From the NCBI RefSeq assembly GCF_001424875.1, contig NZ_LMCT01000023.1, positions 235,098 through 299,097 on the forward strand: DNA of 64,000 nt. The letters run 5' to 3'. Below, piece after piece: positions 1 through 6,795 of the stretch. A model generated the notes under the pieces. It searched no databases. It was not told where the DNA came from and worked only from the letters and a program-made list of their open reading frames with translations. Source of the stretch: Kitasatospora sp. Root107. GTDB taxonomy: Bacteria; Actinomycetota; Actinomycetes; Streptomycetales; Streptomycetaceae. Each line of letters opens with the position of its first letter. The stretch's first letter is position 1. The position numbers and the translations under genes were made by a program.

Positions 1-1229
1 AGCACGGTCACCCCGAGCGGGTGCTGGAGCAGGGCCTGGTCGGCCGCGCCGTCCCGGTGCCCGAAGTCGAACAGACCGGTGCCGACCGCTGTGTGCACGG
101 ACTGTGTTTCACGTGAAACCCAACGGACCGCCGAGGTCTCCGAGTCGGCGACCCAGAGCCGCTCGCCGTCCGCCGAGACCGCGAGCCCGGACGGCTGGGC
201 GAACCACGCCTCCGCGACCGGCCCGTCCACCAGGCCCTCGTTGGTGGTCCCGGCCGCGACCGCGACCGTCTCCGCCGCCGGGTCGTACGCCCAGAGCTGG
301 TGCACCCCCGCCATCGCGATCCAGACCCGGCCGTCGAAGAACGCCACGTCCCACGGCGAGGAGAGGTCGACCCCGGCGGCCGGCCCCTCGGTCGGGGAAC
401 CCTGCCACCACTGCTTCCCGGTGCCCGCCAGCGTGCTGACCGAACCGTCCGCCAGCCGGACCGCGCGCAGCGCGTGGTTCACCGTGTCGGCCACCACCAC
501 GTCGTAGCCGAGCCCCTCGGGCGCCAGCGCCAAACCCTGCGGCTCGCTGAACCGGGGCGCCGTACCGTCCACGAACCCGCGCTCGCCGTCGCCGATCCGC
601 CGCACCACCGTCTCGCCGTCCTCGGCCAGCTCCACCAGCGAGTGGTGCCCCGAGTCCGCGACCAGGTAGTGCCCGTCCGGCAGCCGGACCGCCTTGCCCG
701 GGAACTTCAGGTCCCCCGCCACCGGCTCCGGCGCCACGTACGGGCCGTCGCCGCGCCGCAGCGTCCCCTTGGCGGTGTGCTCCGCCTCCAGCTCCTCGAC
801 CAGCTTGGCGATCGCGTGCGCATGCCCCTCACCGGCATGCTGAGCGACCACATACCCCTCCGGGTCGACCACCACCAGCGTCGGCCAGGCCCGCACGGCG
901 TACTGCTTCCAGGTCACCAACTCCGGGTCGTCCAGCACCGGGTGGTGCACCTCGTACCGGGCCACCGCGTCCACCACGGCCTGGTGGTCGGCCTCGTGCA
1001 CGAACTTGGGCGAGTGGACGCCGACGATCACCACCGTGTCACGGTGCTTCTCCTCCAGCTCCCGCAGCTCGTCCAGGACGTGGAGACAGTTGATGCAGCA
1101 GAAGGTCCAGAAGTCGAGGACGAGAATCTTGCCGCGGAAGTCCGCCAGCGACAGATCCTTGCCGCCGGTGTTGAGCCAGCCGCCCTTCCCCACCAGTTCG
1201 GGGGCGCGGACACGTGCACGAGTAGCCAT
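1..1229 (-). CDS. Thioredoxin-like/NHL-repeat protein, 3' end cut by window edge
   Basis: The start is ATG at 1229 and the frame stays open to base 1, so the C-terminus lies outside the window. An N-terminal thioredoxin-like domain (about residues 1-170) carries the motif FWTFCCINCLHVLDEL, with a CxxC-type pair in the position used by TlpA/ResA-like thiol proteins. It is followed by NHL-type beta-propeller repeats (blades such as 'GLALAPEG...VVADTVNHALRAV' and 'GLAVSADG...WVADSETSAVRWV'). This is the architecture of NHLRC2-like proteins. There is no signal peptide, so it should be cytoplasmic. Its substrate is unknown. A perfect parS palindrome lies inside the coding sequence at 106-119. Confidence 0.9.
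   Translation of the reverse strand, partial: MATRARVRAPELVGKGGWLNTGGKDLSLADFRGKILVLDFWTFCCINCLHVLDELRELEEKHRDTVVIVGVHSPKFVHEADHQAVVDAVARYEVHHPVLDDPELVTWKQYAVRAWPTLVVVDPEGYVVAQHAGEGHAHAIAKLVEELEAEHTAKGTLRRGDGPYVAPEPVAGDLKFPGKAVRLPDGHYLVADSGHHSLVELAEDGETVVRRIGDGERGFVDGTAPRFSEPQGLALAPEGLGYDVVVADTVNHALRAVRLADGSVSTLAGTGKQWWQGSPTEGPAAGVDLSSPWDVAFFDGRVWIAMAGVHQLWAYDPAAETVAVAAGTTNEGLVDGPVAEAWFAQPSGLAVSADGERLWVADSETSAVRWVSRETQSVHTAVGTGLFDFGHRDGAADQALLQHPLGVTV
106..119. other. parS site (ParB-binding palindrome)
   Basis: The sequence reads GTTTCACGTGAAAC, a perfect 14-bp palindrome identical to the ParB-binding parS consensus of Streptomyces and most bacteria. It sits inside the thioredoxin/NHL gene, which is common because ParB tolerates coding locations. 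In Streptomyces such sites are concentrated around oriC, so this supports an origin-proximal position. It would nucleate ParB spreading for chromosome segregation into spores. Confidence 0.9.
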
Positions 1230-1277
1230 GCCCCAATCAAACCTCACGGGCAGTGCCCGCATTCCGGTCGGGGAGCT

Positions 1278-2309
1278 TCAGCTGGTAGGGCGCGGCCTGC
1301 GCTGATGTTTGGCTGCCTTATAGGCGCCGACGGACTTTCGTGAGGAGCGCCAGACTCCATCGGAACCTTGTACGGCGTTCAGGCGGCCACGTTGTGCCGC
1401 TTGCCGGAGCGCCGCCAGGGAGAGCTCTTCGTCAACGAGGGCAGCGAGCGGCACCATTCTGGCCGGACCGGCCACGTTCGGGACGATGAAGCGGTTGAGG
1501 TTGTCCTCCATCGCCCTGGCGATGAGTTCTCCGAGGGCGCCGCAGTCTCCGGCGTCCGCCCTGCGCAACGCGGTCAGGTACGCCTCCCGCTGCCGCTTGA
1601 AGATGATGATCGGCGGGTACCCGAGCCGGACCAGGACGAGGTTCATGACGAGCCGGCCCGTTCGACCGTTGCCGTCGAGGAACGGATGGATCCTCTCGAA
1701 CTGGTTGTGAATGCCTGCCAGTTCCTCGGGTAGCGGGCGCCCGAGATCCTCGCTTCTCTCGATCTTTTGGCCGAGCGTGCAGACATCACCCACCCACTGC
1801 TCGACCTGCGCCGGCACGAGCGGCCACCGTGGAGGCACCATCCCTTCGGCGAAAGCCGCGATGTCGTGCTCGCGGAAGTTGCCAGGCCCTTCGCGATCGC
1901 CAGCTTCCGGATGGGGGGCAACGTTCCAGACCGGCGTCATGGCGGCGTGGTGGATATGGCGGATCTCGCTGAGCGTGATGAGCCGGCCGTCGTGCCAGGC
2001 ATCCGGCTCGAGGGCCTGGCCGTAGACCCATCGAGCCGCGTCGGCATAGCCCTGGACCTCGTTGTACTCGCGAAGCGGCTTCGCTCCGACCGCTCGCCCC
2101 TGGTCCAGGAGGGCCTGCACCTCGCGCAGGACCAGCGTGTTGCCCTCCAGTGCCGTGGAGTGGTGCGCCTCCTGGTGCCAGATGTCGTCCCAGATCTCGT
2201 GGGCTTCTCTGGGGCTGGGGAGCCCGCCGAAGCGCTCGTTGAGCTCTGTCAGCGCTCCGCTGAGTCGGTTGTAGACGGTGCTGCGGCTGGGCCTGCCTCG
2301 TCCGGCCAC
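1278..2309 (-). CDS. Fic-domain protein adenylyltransferase (AMPylator), self-inhibited class II
   Basis: The Fic core motif HPFLDGNGRTGR is intact at about residues 208-219: catalytic His, the Asp metal ligand and the phosphate-binding GNGR loop. An upstream inhibitory-helix motif STALEGN (about 51-57) fits the (S/T)xxxE(G/N) rule, so the enzyme should be auto-inhibited by its own Glu. Fic enzymes transfer AMP from ATP to a hydroxyl side chain of a target protein; the target is unknown. The C-terminal 70 residues look like a small winged-helix segment. I prefer the GTG start at 2309 (343 aa) because GGAAGGACGAGG lies just upstream. An ATG at 2342 would add 11 residues but lies inside the promoter palindrome and has no ribosome site. 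Base composition is a little less G+C-rich than its neighbours. Confidence 0.88.
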   Translation of the reverse strand: MAGRGRPSRSTVYNRLSGALTELNERFGGLPSPREAHEIWDDIWHQEAHHSTALEGNTLVLREVQALLDQGRAVGAKPLREYNEVQGYADAARWVYGQALEPDAWHDGRLITLSEIRHIHHAAMTPVWNVAPHPEAGDREGPGNFREHDIAAFAEGMVPPRWPLVPAQVEQWVGDVCTLGQKIERSEDLGRPLPEELAGIHNQFERIHPFLDGNGRTGRLVMNLVLVRLGYPPIIIFKRQREAYLTALRRADAGDCGALGELIARAMEDNLNRFIVPNVAGPARMVPLAALVDEELSLAALRQAAQRGRLNAVQGSDGVWRSSRKSVGAYKAAKHQRRPRPTS

Positions 2310-2328
2310 TGTCGTCCTCGTCCTTCCA

Positions 2329-2375
2329 CAGAGTTGATACATGCCGTCAGGAGCAAATTGAACTTATCAACTCTG
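2329..2375. promoter_or_regulatory. 11-bp perfect inverted repeat in the fic promoter
   Basis: CAGAGTTGATA at 2329-2339 and its exact reverse complement TATCAACTCTG at 2365-2375 are separated by 25 bp of A+T-richer sequence. The centres are 36 bp apart. The pair lies between the fic start (GTG 2309) and the divergent LURP-like gene. It is a likely two-half-site operator for an unidentified regulator; the fic C-terminal winged-helix-like segment or an unlinked GntR/MarR protein are options. Confidence 0.6.
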
Positions 2376-2465
2376 CAAGGCCCCGAGCGCGTTACGTGCC
2401 TTGTTCACTCTCTCGAGGGCAGTATTTCTCCCGGCGGGATCCGACACGACGTCAGGCGGTGCGAG

Positions 2466-2948
2466 ATGAAGTACGTGGTCAGGGAGCGGCTGTTCTCGAT
2501 CGGGGACGACTACTGGATCGAGGACGCGGACGGCGACAAGGCGTTCCTGGTGGATGCCAAGGTGATGCGGCTGCGGGACACCTTCGAGCTGAAGGACCGG
2601 CAGGGGCGGGTGGTCGCGGTGATCAAGGAGAAGGCGCTGACCGTCCGGGACGCGATGAAGATCGAGAACAGTGACGGGGACGTGGTGGCCACCGTTCGGA
2701 AGAAGCTGTTCACGCCGTTCCGGGACAAGTACCACGTGGAGCTGGCGGACGGCGGCGAGCTGGAGATCCACGGGAATCTGATCGACAAGGAGTACCGGGT
2801 CGAGGCGCACGGGGAGACCGTGGCCGAGATCTCCCGCAAGTGGTTCCGGCTCAGGGACACCTACGGGGTGAAGGTGGCCGACGCGGCGGACGCCGGGCTG
2901 CTGCTCGCCGTGTCGGTCTGCGTCGACCACCTGGTGGAGGAGGACTAG
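2466..2948 (+). CDS. LURP-one-related / tubby C-terminal-like protein
   Basis: This 160-residue protein is built of repeated short beta strands with alternating DGD/RxG turns (IGDDYWIEDADGDKAFLV, VVAVIKEKALTVRDAMKIEN, EISRKWFRLRDTYGVKV). That is typical of the LOR/DUF567 family, which shares the tubby C-terminal barrel and is thought to bind membrane lipids. There is no signal peptide or clear membrane segment. The start ATG at 2466 is the first that gives the family N-terminus MKYVVRERLFSIGDDYWIED. The gene is convergent with the ATP-grasp gene and overlaps its stop by 4 bp. Function in actinomycetes is not known. Confidence 0.8.
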   Translation: MKYVVRERLFSIGDDYWIEDADGDKAFLVDAKVMRLRDTFELKDRQGRVVAVIKEKALTVRDAMKIENSDGDVVATVRKKLFTPFRDKYHVELADGGELEIHGNLIDKEYRVEAHGETVAEISRKWFRLRDTYGVKVADAADAGLLLAVSVCVDHLVEED

Positions 2949-4165
2949 CGGATCAGGTGCGGCAGGAAGCGCGCGCCCTGGTGGGTGATCGGGCTGTCGT
3001 CGGTCTCGCGGATGCCGAGGCCGGCGGCCTCGCCGTCGACCACCCAGGTGCCGAGCACCGGGCGGTTGCCGTCGAAGTCCGGCAGTGGGCAGAGCTGCTG
3101 GTAGCAGAAGCCCTCGGCGCCGTACCGGTCCGGATCGCCGGCCCACTCGGCCAGCCGGGTCTGGCTGCCGTCCGGCTCGACGATCCGGACGCCCGCGCCC
3201 TCGCGGCCGAGCAGCGGCTTCATCGCGTACCCGGTCTGCACCAGCTCGCGCGGGCCGTCCAGGTAGGCGGGCAGCAGGTTGGGGTGGCCGGGGTTGAGCT
3301 CCCAGAGCACGGCGAGCAGGGCCTTGTTGGAGAGCAGCATCTTCCAGGCCGGTTCGATCCACAGCGTGTGGCCGGTGGAACCGCCCAGGTCGATCCCGCC
3401 GAGCAGCGCCGGGGCGAACTCCTCCTCCGTCAGCCACTCCCACGGGTAGAGCTTGAAGACCGAGCGGATGAAGCGCTGCTCCAGGTCGACGAAACGGCCG
3501 CTCAGCCCGTCCAGGCCGATGTCCTCCACGGCGATGCCGACGGTCTCCAACCCGGCCTGCTCGGCGGTCTCCTGGAGGTAGAGGGTGGTCATCCAGTCCT
3601 CGCCCTCGGAGTCGCCGCGCGAGTGCGCGAAGTGCACCGGGCCCGGCGGCAGCAGGTGCTTCTGCCGCTGCCAGGAGGCGACCAGCCGCTCGTGCAGCGA
3701 GTTCCACTGGTCGGCGCCGGGGAAACGCTGCTCCATCCAGAACCACTGCGGACCGGCCGCCTCGATCAGCGAGGTCGGGGTGTCCGCGTTGTACTCGAAC
3801 AGCTTGGCCGGGCCGACCCCGTCGTACGCCAGGTCGAACCGCCCGTACAGCGAGGGCTGTTCGTCGCGGCGGCGCCAGGACTCGGCGATCACGGCGGTCA
3901 GCCGGGGGTCGGTCAGCCCGTAGTCGGCGTACCGCTCCGTCCGCACCACGTGCTCGACCGCCGCCAGGCAGAGCTCGTGCAGTTCCTCGACCACCTCCTC
4001 CAGCGCCTCGACCTCGGGCAGCGAGAACTCGTAGTACGCGCTCTCGTCCCAGTAGGCGTGCGGGCCACCCTGGTTGCAGGGGTCCTGGCAGACCGCGTAG
4101 ATCAGCCCCTGGCTCTCCACGGTCGGCTGCCAGTCGGGGCGGGGGTCGATGGTGTGACGGCGCAT
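2945..4165 (-). CDS. Glutathionylspermidine synthase-like ATP-grasp ligase (YgiC/YjfC family)
   Basis: The 406-residue protein is homologous along its length to the C-terminal amide-synthetase half of glutathionylspermidine synthase. It shows the N-terminal acceptor-binding block (YDGVGPAKLFEYNADTPTSLIE) and the ATP-grasp metal and phosphate residues (GYAMKPLLGREGAGVRIVEP). It should form an amide bond at the expense of ATP, but actinomycetes lack glutathionylspermidine, so the substrate is unknown. It follows a small lipoprotein gene after 166 bp and lies next to a divergent DUF350 membrane gene, the trio seen around E. coli yjfC/ygiC. Its ribosome site GGAAGAGAG (4174-4182) lies inside one arm of a 17-bp inverted repeat, suggesting translational control. 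Confidence 0.9.
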   Translation of the reverse strand: MRRHTIDPRPDWQPTVESQGLIYAVCQDPCNQGGPHAYWDESAYYEFSLPEVEALEEVVEELHELCLAAVEHVVRTERYADYGLTDPRLTAVIAESWRRRDEQPSLYGRFDLAYDGVGPAKLFEYNADTPTSLIEAAGPQWFWMEQRFPGADQWNSLHERLVASWQRQKHLLPPGPVHFAHSRGDSEGEDWMTTLYLQETAEQAGLETVGIAVEDIGLDGLSGRFVDLEQRFIRSVFKLYPWEWLTEEEFAPALLGGIDLGGSTGHTLWIEPAWKMLLSNKALLAVLWELNPGHPNLLPAYLDGPRELVQTGYAMKPLLGREGAGVRIVEPDGSQTRLAEWAGDPDRYGAEGFCYQQLCPLPDFDGNRPVLGTWVVDGEAAGLGIRETDDSPITHQGARFLPHLIR

Positions 4166-4173
4166 CGGGGGGT

Positions 4174-4326
4174 CTCTCTTCCGGATCCCGTCGGATCAGC
4201 GGGCGGTGTTGGGGTGCGTGCCTCGGCGGTGCCGAGGAGGGAGTCCATGCGGAGCATCGGCGACCGACGAGAAGCCGTCGAGGTGCGTGCCCCGGCGCCG
4301 CCCGCCCGGCGGGATCCGGAAGAGAG
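4174..4326 (-). promoter_or_regulatory. Long-range 17-bp inverted repeat burying the ligase ribosome site
   Basis: CGGGATCCGGAAGAGAG at 4310-4326 is the exact reverse complement of 4174-4190. In the minus-strand mRNA the second arm contains the Shine-Dalgarno of the ATP-grasp gene. The first arm starts 5 bases after the lipoprotein stop codon, so a ribosome finishing the lipoprotein would cover it. The 119-base loop also holds a perfect 7-bp hairpin (4221-4237) and two copies of GGTGCGTGCC (4213-4222 and 4282-4291). The likely role is translational coupling or an RNA switch. Confidence 0.6.
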
Positions 4327-4331
4327 GCCCC

Positions 4332-4637
4332 TCAGCCCCCGCCGGAGCCGGAGGAACCGCTGGGGCAGCCGAAGCCGCCGCGCTTGGTGTCGCCCTTGGC
4401 GAAGGTGCCACCGGCGGCGATGCCGGCGCCGGAGCCGCAGTAGTACCAGCGGCCGGCCGCGGTCTTGCCGTCGGAACAGGAGTGGTTGTCCAGCACCTTG
4501 AGAGTGCCCGGGTCGACACAGCGGCGCGGCGTGCTGTCATCGGACGAGCAGCTGGTCAGCGCGAGGGCCAGGGTGCCGACCATGCCCAGGGCGACGAAGC
4601 CCGAGCGTCTGCGCTCGGGTACCGGAGTGGAGGTCAT
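4332..4637 (-). CDS. Small lipoprotein, possible substrate of the ATP-grasp ligase
   Basis: The 101-residue precursor has a lipobox (LALTSC, Cys about residue 30), so the mature protein is lipid-anchored outside the membrane. The mature part is short and rich in Cys, Gly and Ser, ending in a glycine tail with RGGFGCPSGSSGSGGG. The RGGFG element resembles, as far as I recall, the C-terminus of E. coli YgiB (DUF1190), which is likewise encoded beside the ATP-grasp protein YgiC. The start ATG at 4637 has no ribosome site, but a TAGCAT box lies 8 bases upstream, suggesting a near-leaderless mRNA. It is upstream of and probably coupled to the ligase gene. Confidence 0.75.
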   Translation of the reverse strand: MTSTPVPERRRSGFVALGMVGTLALALTSCSSDDSTPRRCVDPGTLKVLDNHSCSDGKTAAGRWYYCGSGAGIAAGGTFAKGDTKRGGFGCPSGSSGSGGG

Positions 4638-4739
4638 GGCCGACGATGCTACTGGGAAGGTCCGGAAACCGATCCGATGGGATATCTTTTGGCCGGTCCC
4701 GGCCCGGGACACCGACTCGTTCCTCCCAGGGGGCTCACC

Positions 4740-5162
4740 GTGCACGACATCGTCAACGGGCTTGGCGCGGCTGCCGTATTCGGCGCCGTGGGTGTGGTCC
4801 TGCTGCTGCTCGGCGTCGGCCTGGTCGACGTCCTGACACCCGGCAAGCTCGGCCACCAGATCTGGGTGGAGCGCAACCGCAACGCCGCTCTGGTGCTCAG
4901 CTCCGCGCTGCTCGGGATCGGCGGGATCGTCTTCACCGCGATCATGTACACCTACGACGACTTCGGCAAGGGCCTGGCCGCGACGGCCACCTTCGGGCTG
5001 CTCGGGCTGGTGTTGATGGCGGTGGCCTTCTGGCTGCTGGACGTCGTCACCCCGGGCAAGCTCGGCGCCATCCTGGTCGACCCGGAGCCGCACCCTGCGG
5101 TCTGGGTCACCGCCAGCTGCAACCTCTCGGTGGCCGCGATCATCGCCGCCTCGATCGCCTGA
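4740..5162 (+). CDS. DUF350 family membrane protein (YjfL-like)
   Basis: The 140-residue protein has four hydrophobic segments arranged as two copies of a two-helix unit, each unit ending in the same motif, DV(L/V)TPGKLG (about residues 28-36 and 101-109). This internal duplication is typical of DUF350. I chose the GTG at 4740 because GGGGG lies 6 bases before it. The gene is divergent from the lipoprotein and ATP-grasp genes with 102 bp between the starts, matching the yjfL/yjfC neighbourhood of E. coli. No activity has been assigned to the family. Confidence 0.85.
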   Translation: MHDIVNGLGAAAVFGAVGVVLLLLGVGLVDVLTPGKLGHQIWVERNRNAALVLSSALLGIGGIVFTAIMYTYDDFGKGLAATATFGLLGLVLMAVAFWLLDVVTPGKLGAILVDPEPHPAVWVTASCNLSVAAIIAASIA

Positions 5163-5208
5163 CCTGACCTCGCCCGACCTTGCCTGACCCTGCCTGACCG
5201 AGCGTCAC

Positions 5209-5244
5209 GAAGGGGGCATCCACCACCCGGTGGGTGCCCCCTTC
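5209..5244. terminator. Bidirectional hairpin terminator
   Basis: GAAGGGGGCA at 5209-5218 pairs perfectly with TGCCCCCTTC at 5235-5244, with further pairing inside. It lies between the convergent DUF350 and aminopeptidase genes. Confidence 0.85.
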
Positions 5245-5251
5245 GGCGTCG

Positions 5252-6547
5252 TCAGCCCTCCAGGAACGCCTTGAGCGCCGCCGCCAGCAGGTACGGGTCG
5301 TCCGCGCCGCACAGCTCGCGGGCCGAGTGCATGGAGAGCGCCGCGATCCCGCAGTCCACCGTGGTGATGCCGAGCCGGGCCGCGGTGATCGGGCCGATCG
5401 TGGTGCCGCAGGGCATCGAGTTGTTGGAGACGAAGGTCTGCCACGGCACGCCGGCCTTCTCGCAGGCGGCGGCGAACACCGCGCGGCCGACCGCGTCGGT
5501 GGCGTAGCGGTTGTTGACGTTGACCTTGAGGATCGGGCCGCCGTTCGGCATCGGGTGGTGCCCGGGCTCGTGCCGCTCGCTGTAGTTGGGGTGCACCGCG
5601 TGCCCCATGTCGGAGGAGAGGCAGACCGTCCCGGCCAGCGCGCGGGCGCGGTCCTCGGGGGTGCCGCCGCGGGCGTAGACGCTGCGGTCCAGCACGTTGC
5701 CGAGCAGCGGGCCCTGGGCGCCGGTGTCGGACTCGCTGCCGGTTTCCTCGTGGTCGAACGCGGCCAGCACCGGAATGTACGGCAGCGCGCCGCCCGCGAC
5801 GGCGGCCAGCGCGGCGGTGCCGGCGTGCACCGAGAGCAGGTTGTCGAGCCGGGGCCCGGCCAACAGCTCGCGGTCCCGGCCCAGGTAGGACGGGGGCTGG
5901 ACGTCGTGCGTCATCAAGTCCCAGCCGGCGATGGCGTCGGCGGCCACGCCGGCCCGCTCGGCCACGTACTCGATCAGCGAGCCCTCGTTGACCGCGCCGA
6001 TTCCCCAGATCGGCGTCAGGTGGCGCTGCTTGTCCAGCTTCAGGCCCTCGTTCACCTGGCGGTCCAGGTGGATCGCCAGCTGCGGCACCCGCAGCAGCGG
6101 CTCGTCGATCTGAACCAGCGTCACACTGCCGTCGCGCAGCGCCAGTCGGCCGGACAGGCCCAGGTCGCGGTCCAGCCAGGTGTTCAGCGGGACGCCGCCG
6201 TAGACCTCGACCGCGATCTGCCGCCAGCCGGCCGAGCCGGTGTCCGGCACCGGCTTGACCCGCAGGTTGGGCGAGTCGGTGTGGGTGCCGACCACTCGGA
6301 ACGGCGTCTCCGGGCCTGCACCCTCGGGGACGTACCAGGCGATCAGCGCGCCGCCGCGGATGACGTACCGGCCACCGGCGGCCGCGTCCCAGGCCTCGGT
6401 CTCGGCCACTCGACGGAAGCCGACCTTCTCCAGCCGCTCGGCGGCGCTGGCCACCGCATGGAACGGTGACGGCGAGGTGCCGAGGAAGGTGATCAGGTCG
6501 TCGGTGTGCGTTCGGTCGAAGGAGGCCGGGCGGGCGGCGGTCGACAT
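5252..6547 (-). CDS. apeB: M18 family aspartyl aminopeptidase
   Basis: This cytoplasmic dinuclear zinc aminopeptidase removes N-terminal acidic residues. The 431-residue length fits bacterial M18 enzymes. The metal-binding and catalytic blocks are present: VVGTHTDSPNLRVKP (His/Asp near the N-terminus), AAFDHEETGSESDTGAQG (catalytic Glu pair), CLSSDMGHAVHPNY, and near the C-terminus an Asp/His block. The ATG at 6547 is preceded by AGGAGC. It is transcribed alone, bounded by hairpins at 5209-5244 and 6721-6762. An 11-bp tandem repeat lies about 100 bp upstream. Confidence 0.93.
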   Translation of the reverse strand: MSTAARPASFDRTHTDDLITFLGTSPSPFHAVASAAERLEKVGFRRVAETEAWDAAAGGRYVIRGGALIAWYVPEGAGPETPFRVVGTHTDSPNLRVKPVPDTGSAGWRQIAVEVYGGVPLNTWLDRDLGLSGRLALRDGSVTLVQIDEPLLRVPQLAIHLDRQVNEGLKLDKQRHLTPIWGIGAVNEGSLIEYVAERAGVAADAIAGWDLMTHDVQPPSYLGRDRELLAGPRLDNLLSVHAGTAALAAVAGGALPYIPVLAAFDHEETGSESDTGAQGPLLGNVLDRSVYARGGTPEDRARALAGTVCLSSDMGHAVHPNYSERHEPGHHPMPNGGPILKVNVNNRYATDAVGRAVFAAACEKAGVPWQTFVSNNSMPCGTTIGPITAARLGITTVDCGIAALSMHSARELCGADDPYLLAAALKAFLEG

Positions 6548-6642
6548 GCTGCTCCTGAGTTGAGGGAGGGCGGAAGCCGGATGGGGGACCGGTCTTCGAC
6601 CCCGAGCATATGCCCGTACACGGACATGACGTTGTGAACTCA

Positions 6643-6663
6643 ACAACGGTGACACAACGGTGA
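6643..6663 (-). repeat. 11-bp tandem direct repeat upstream of apeB
   Basis: ACAACGGTGA occurs at 6643-6652 and 6654-6663. Read on the apeB strand this is the heptamer TCACCGT repeated with 4-bp spacing, the geometry recognised by SARP/OmpR-type regulators. It is about 96-116 bp upstream of the apeB start. Confidence 0.45.
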
Positions 6664-6720
6664 ACCACCGGTGCCAAGCCACAGCTGGACCGCCCCGGGC
6701 CGAAGCGACGTTCGAGAGAG

Positions 6721-6762
6721 ACACCGCGGGGCCCGGTCCTGGTGGACCGGGCCCCGCGGTGT
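6721..6762. terminator. Perfect 19-bp hairpin terminator
   Basis: The arms 6721-6739 and 6744-6762 are exact reverse complements with a 4-base loop. It lies just downstream of the acyl-CoA dehydrogenase stop codon. Confidence 0.9.
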
Positions 6763-6795
6763 TGAGGGTGTGTCAGGCGGTATTTCGGGCGGGCC

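Noticed and set aside
2310..2342. ATG at 2342 as the fic start
   Set aside because: It lies within the promoter inverted repeat and lacks a ribosome site; GTG 2309 has a strong one.
5161..5204. Short tandem repeats of CCTGACC type before the terminator at 5209
   Set aside because: Imperfect and only about four units; no functional pattern apparent.
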